From contig JBCFYV010011135.1 of assembly GCA_039000515.1 (NCBI GenBank), positions 12,446,468 through 12,510,467 on the forward strand: a stretch of 64,000 bases of DNA. Reading direction: 5' to 3'. Below are positions 61,255-64,000 of the stretch, one piece after another. Numbering within the stretch: the stretch's first letter is position 1; each line of letters begins with the position of its first letter. This DNA is from Timema cristinae. Its lineage: Eukaryota > Arthropoda > Insecta > Phasmatodea > Timematidae. Both the position numbers and the translations under genes were made by a program. The notes under the pieces were generated by a model, which saw only the letters and a program-made list of their open reading frames with translations, was not told where the DNA came from and ran no database searches.

Positions 61255-61714
61255 TAGAATCATATAAAAGGGAACAAACGCAAAATGGATTTTACAATGA
61301 AAAGAAGAACACATTTCACACTTTACATTTTACATTGATGCCACTAGACAAATAGTTAATGGCTGACTCTTGAAGAAAATCGATCTCTATTACCCAATTC
61401 CCTGACCTTGGTTTCATTCTATCGTAACTCGAGAGCAAGTGTGAGTGTAAATGCCGATAGACGGAAAACAAAATACAAAAAGTGAAAAGAGGTTTTCCTT
61501 GAAAAGCTATTTCTTAAATAGAGTTTTTGTACTTTCAAATGAGATTTCTCACACATTTTAATGAAAACGCATTTTGTCAAATTAGGTGTCCTACATACTA
61601 AAACATGAAATTTCAATCAAATCTAATACAAATCTTATCACTTAATTTTTTGATTTAATTTCAAAGCATTGTAAAGGCTTATTGATAGCAATGTTCATAT
61701 TCTTGTGGTTGCAG

Positions 61715-61885
61715 GTACCCCGACGGGCCTGCAAGGCATCAACTTGGACCTCATGCATCGCCGAATCGGTTCTCTGGAGGAGGAGAACAAGCAGCTCCGG
61801 AATGAGGCCAGTCAACTGTCCAGGGACACGGATGACTGTGAAGAGGCGGAGCAGAGGCTGGTGCGAGACATCGCCTCACAACTCG
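61715..61885 (+). CDS. milt: milton/TRAK exon 4 (second coiled-coil segment)
   Basis: A 171-bp internal exon between the acceptor gtggttgcag| and the donor CTCG|gtatgt. With one base from exon 3 it reads GTPTGLQGINLDLMHRRIGS and on to LVRDIASQL. The pattern IGSLEEENKQLRNEASQL and EEAEQRLVRDIASQL matches the second coiled-coil block of HAP1_N in Milton/TRAK. It ends in phase 1, so the next exon should begin after a carried G; no further exon is seen before 64000. Together exons 1a-4 give about 232 residues of a protein usually near 1000, so the window holds only the N-terminal part. Confidence 0.93.
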
Positions 61886-63358
61886 GTATGTTGTTGGCTG
61901 CCGCGTATTTACTAATGTATGCTCATGCAGAAAGGTTTATCTATTCAAAATTTTGTATGGATAGTAGCAGAAAATAAATGGACATCTTTTTCATTAAGAC
62001 TACTCTAGAAAAAACTCCAAAGGGACAGCTTGCGAGTTATACCTACCAAGTAGCCAATGTATTTTGGCGAAGGTTTTGCCAGCATTTCGTCACCCGTGAA
62101 TGAAAGTGTTCTATGTCCAATTATTCACTTTTGTGTAAATGAGCATTGGAGTTTGACCTTGTGTATGAAAACAATGTTACTAGATGACAACTCGTGTTTG
62201 TATCCTCTTTAGTAATTATAGAGTAGTCTCAATTTCGCCGCAGGTGAATCATATGCATTCTAAATAAACGTAAACACCAACTATCTCAAATTTAACAATT
62301 TTGGAGATAGAACACTTGTATTCTCAGGTAACGATTTGCCGATAGAAGGAATAATGTAGTGACCACAACAGACCCTCCAGCCGTTAATATCAGTTTTCTA
62401 GACGGTAGCCGCTGCTCATTTATTCAAGTCGCTCCTCATTTGTTCTCACAAGCCTGAGTTTGACCCACTGTGTCACAGAAAAATTTGTAAGCGCTGGGGA
62501 TTGAACCTGGTACCTATAATCTGTAGTCTGGAGCTCTCATCATTAGACCACTACTATAATGCATAACAAAATTTTCACTTTTCATATAAGGAACACATTC
62601 AGATAGAAATTCTAACAAAATTGCTAAAGCTATTTTTCAATAACTACAAATTTTCGAAAAATCAATCACCACCCTTCAAATAATATATTTAAAAAAACAC
62701 ACTCATACTTTATAATGTAAAAAGCTCTCCAATACATTTCAAATAAAATTTATGAAAAATTTGTAATTTTCAAAATATTTCATCAGGGACCGGATTTTGC
62801 CTTTTCTTTTCCTTGATTATAAAACATAGGCTGTTCAGTGATATATTTATTTCATGTTATTTATTTTTGCATTTCATCTTATTACGAGTACACTTACGTT
62901 AATTTTATAGTGCCTGTAATGGCCTTTTCTGTTGTTTTTGCCTATTTTATGAATAACACATTTAAATTGTCTATTTTGGCTTTGGTCTCTTCTCTATCCT
63001 TACTCTTTATCAAACTGTATGGATTTTCTGCCGAAAAAGTGTGTCCAGTTTCTCGTAAATTCTAAGAGTTGGTATACTTGTTTGGAGTAGATTTGAAAAT
63101 TGACACTTATTAAATAGCTTCCAATGGACATAAATCGGTCAGAGGACAACAGCAGCAATGGCAGACATCTTAGAAGGAAATGGAAAATTTTCAGAAGAAA
63201 AATTCAACGTCTTCAAAAACGGCAAATTTGAAATTCTTTTCTTTGACATTGTATGAAGAAGAACTCACTTATCAAATTATAAAAAAACAATATATCTGAA
63301 AATATAGCCTATTTCACTACTGAAAATATAGAAAAATATCTAGTGATAACAGCATGCG
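61886..63358. other. intron 4 sequence with a tRNA-like fragment
   Basis: No further exon recognised. 62470-62560 reads on the minus strand as a tRNA-like head (TAGTGGTCTAATGATGAGAG with box B GGTTCAATCCCC). Confidence 0.45.
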
Positions 63359-63552
63359 ACCTGCTTCGGTGGTCAAATGGGCCAAGGCGTCACTCTCCCA
63401 TTAGACTGGACTGCTGTCGAAGGAAAGATCGAGATTTGATTCTCAGTTCAGTGTCCTTAAGGTGTTTTTTACCATATGGTATTTCACTTTCCTCCACACA
63501 AATGCAGATACAATTACTCTAAATTCCATCCTTCTAGGCCCTAAAATATTAT
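63359..63552 (+). mobile_element. SINE-C copy, tail lost
   Basis: Head CCTGCTTCGGTGGTCAAATG, B-box-like GATTTGATTCTCAG, and body CCTCCACACAAATGCAGATA; the shared tail is absent. Confidence 0.75.
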
Positions 63553-64000
63553 CTGCTCTCTAATTATTAATAGTCGACTATTCTTAAATTGAGAGCTGGT
63601 AAGATTAAAAAAAAAACTAAAGCCAAAAAAAATCCATCAAATTGTATGATAGAGGGATACAATTGCAAGATCCACTTGGATTCATAACAAATCCAAGATT
63701 AATCATAATTTCAATATTGAAAATATTTATCATAAAACTTTATTTGGTAAAGTAAAAAACAACAGATAAACATAATTTAGGTCAGGGGGAGAATAATTTG
63801 TTTTTTTCTGAGTACCACTTAAATAAAGTTGTGATTTTAAGTAGGTTGTCGATGATATATTTTTCTCTCGAGGGGCTTTTAATAAACATCACACAATTTT
63901 CTTTTTACCCGCCTCCCCTGGTACACATTGCTACCATTTTGTGAACTTCCCTTCTAATATTATGTCACACACACATTTGCACAAACATGCGTGCAGACAC

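Overview
The window is eukaryotic, intron-rich and strongly AT-rich, and most of it is transposon-derived sequence and minisatellite. The only gene I can support from protein sequence is the 5' part of a milton/TRAK (trafficking kinesin protein) gene on the + strand. The protein wording (LLEEKEKDLELTARIGKELL across one splice junction) is closest, as far as I recall the family, to arthropod Milton. With large introns and abundant tRNA-derived SINEs, this suggests an arthropod with a large genome, perhaps an insect. I cannot name the species.

Gene layout: two alternative first coding exons (1a at 31766-32009, 1b at 42294-42432) each begin with ATG behind an in-frame stop and end in phase 1 at a good donor. 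Either joins exon 2 (47324-47400), then exon 3 (57743-57947) and exon 4 (61715-61885). All junctions keep frame and give a continuous HAP1_N-type coiled coil, and the gene continues past the right edge. Milton/TRAK is the adaptor that links kinesin-1 to Miro on mitochondria.

Left third (1-30000), upstream of the gene: no gene recognised. It holds a 1-kb terminal-inverted-repeat element, a LINE 3' fragment carrying a minisatellite, fold-back MITEs, two Harbinger-like DNA elements, a roughly 1.4-kb inverted duplication with a SINE inserted in one arm only, and large minisatellites (27, 30, 41 and 82 bp units).

Middle (30000-47300): putative promoter region, a 27-bp minisatellite ending about 50 bp before the exon 1a ATG, a 25-bp minisatellite in intron 1, more minisatellites at 34 and 36.7-38.9 kb, LINE fragments, SINE clusters, and exon 1b in a small GC/CpG-rich island bracketed by two fold-back MITEs.

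Right (47300-64000): exons 2-4 separated by introns full of LINE remnants, hAT-like elements with 7-8 bp target duplications, and SINEs, several nested.

The most interesting feature is a SINE superfamily. At least three different tRNA-like heads (called A, B and C here) share one 3' tail, which contains the short palindrome CCCGTTCGGG/CCCGAACGGG and ends in (TAA)n. Target duplications of 10-13 bp and 5' truncation point to LINE-driven retroposition. Family names in this annotation (SINE-A and so on) are local labels.
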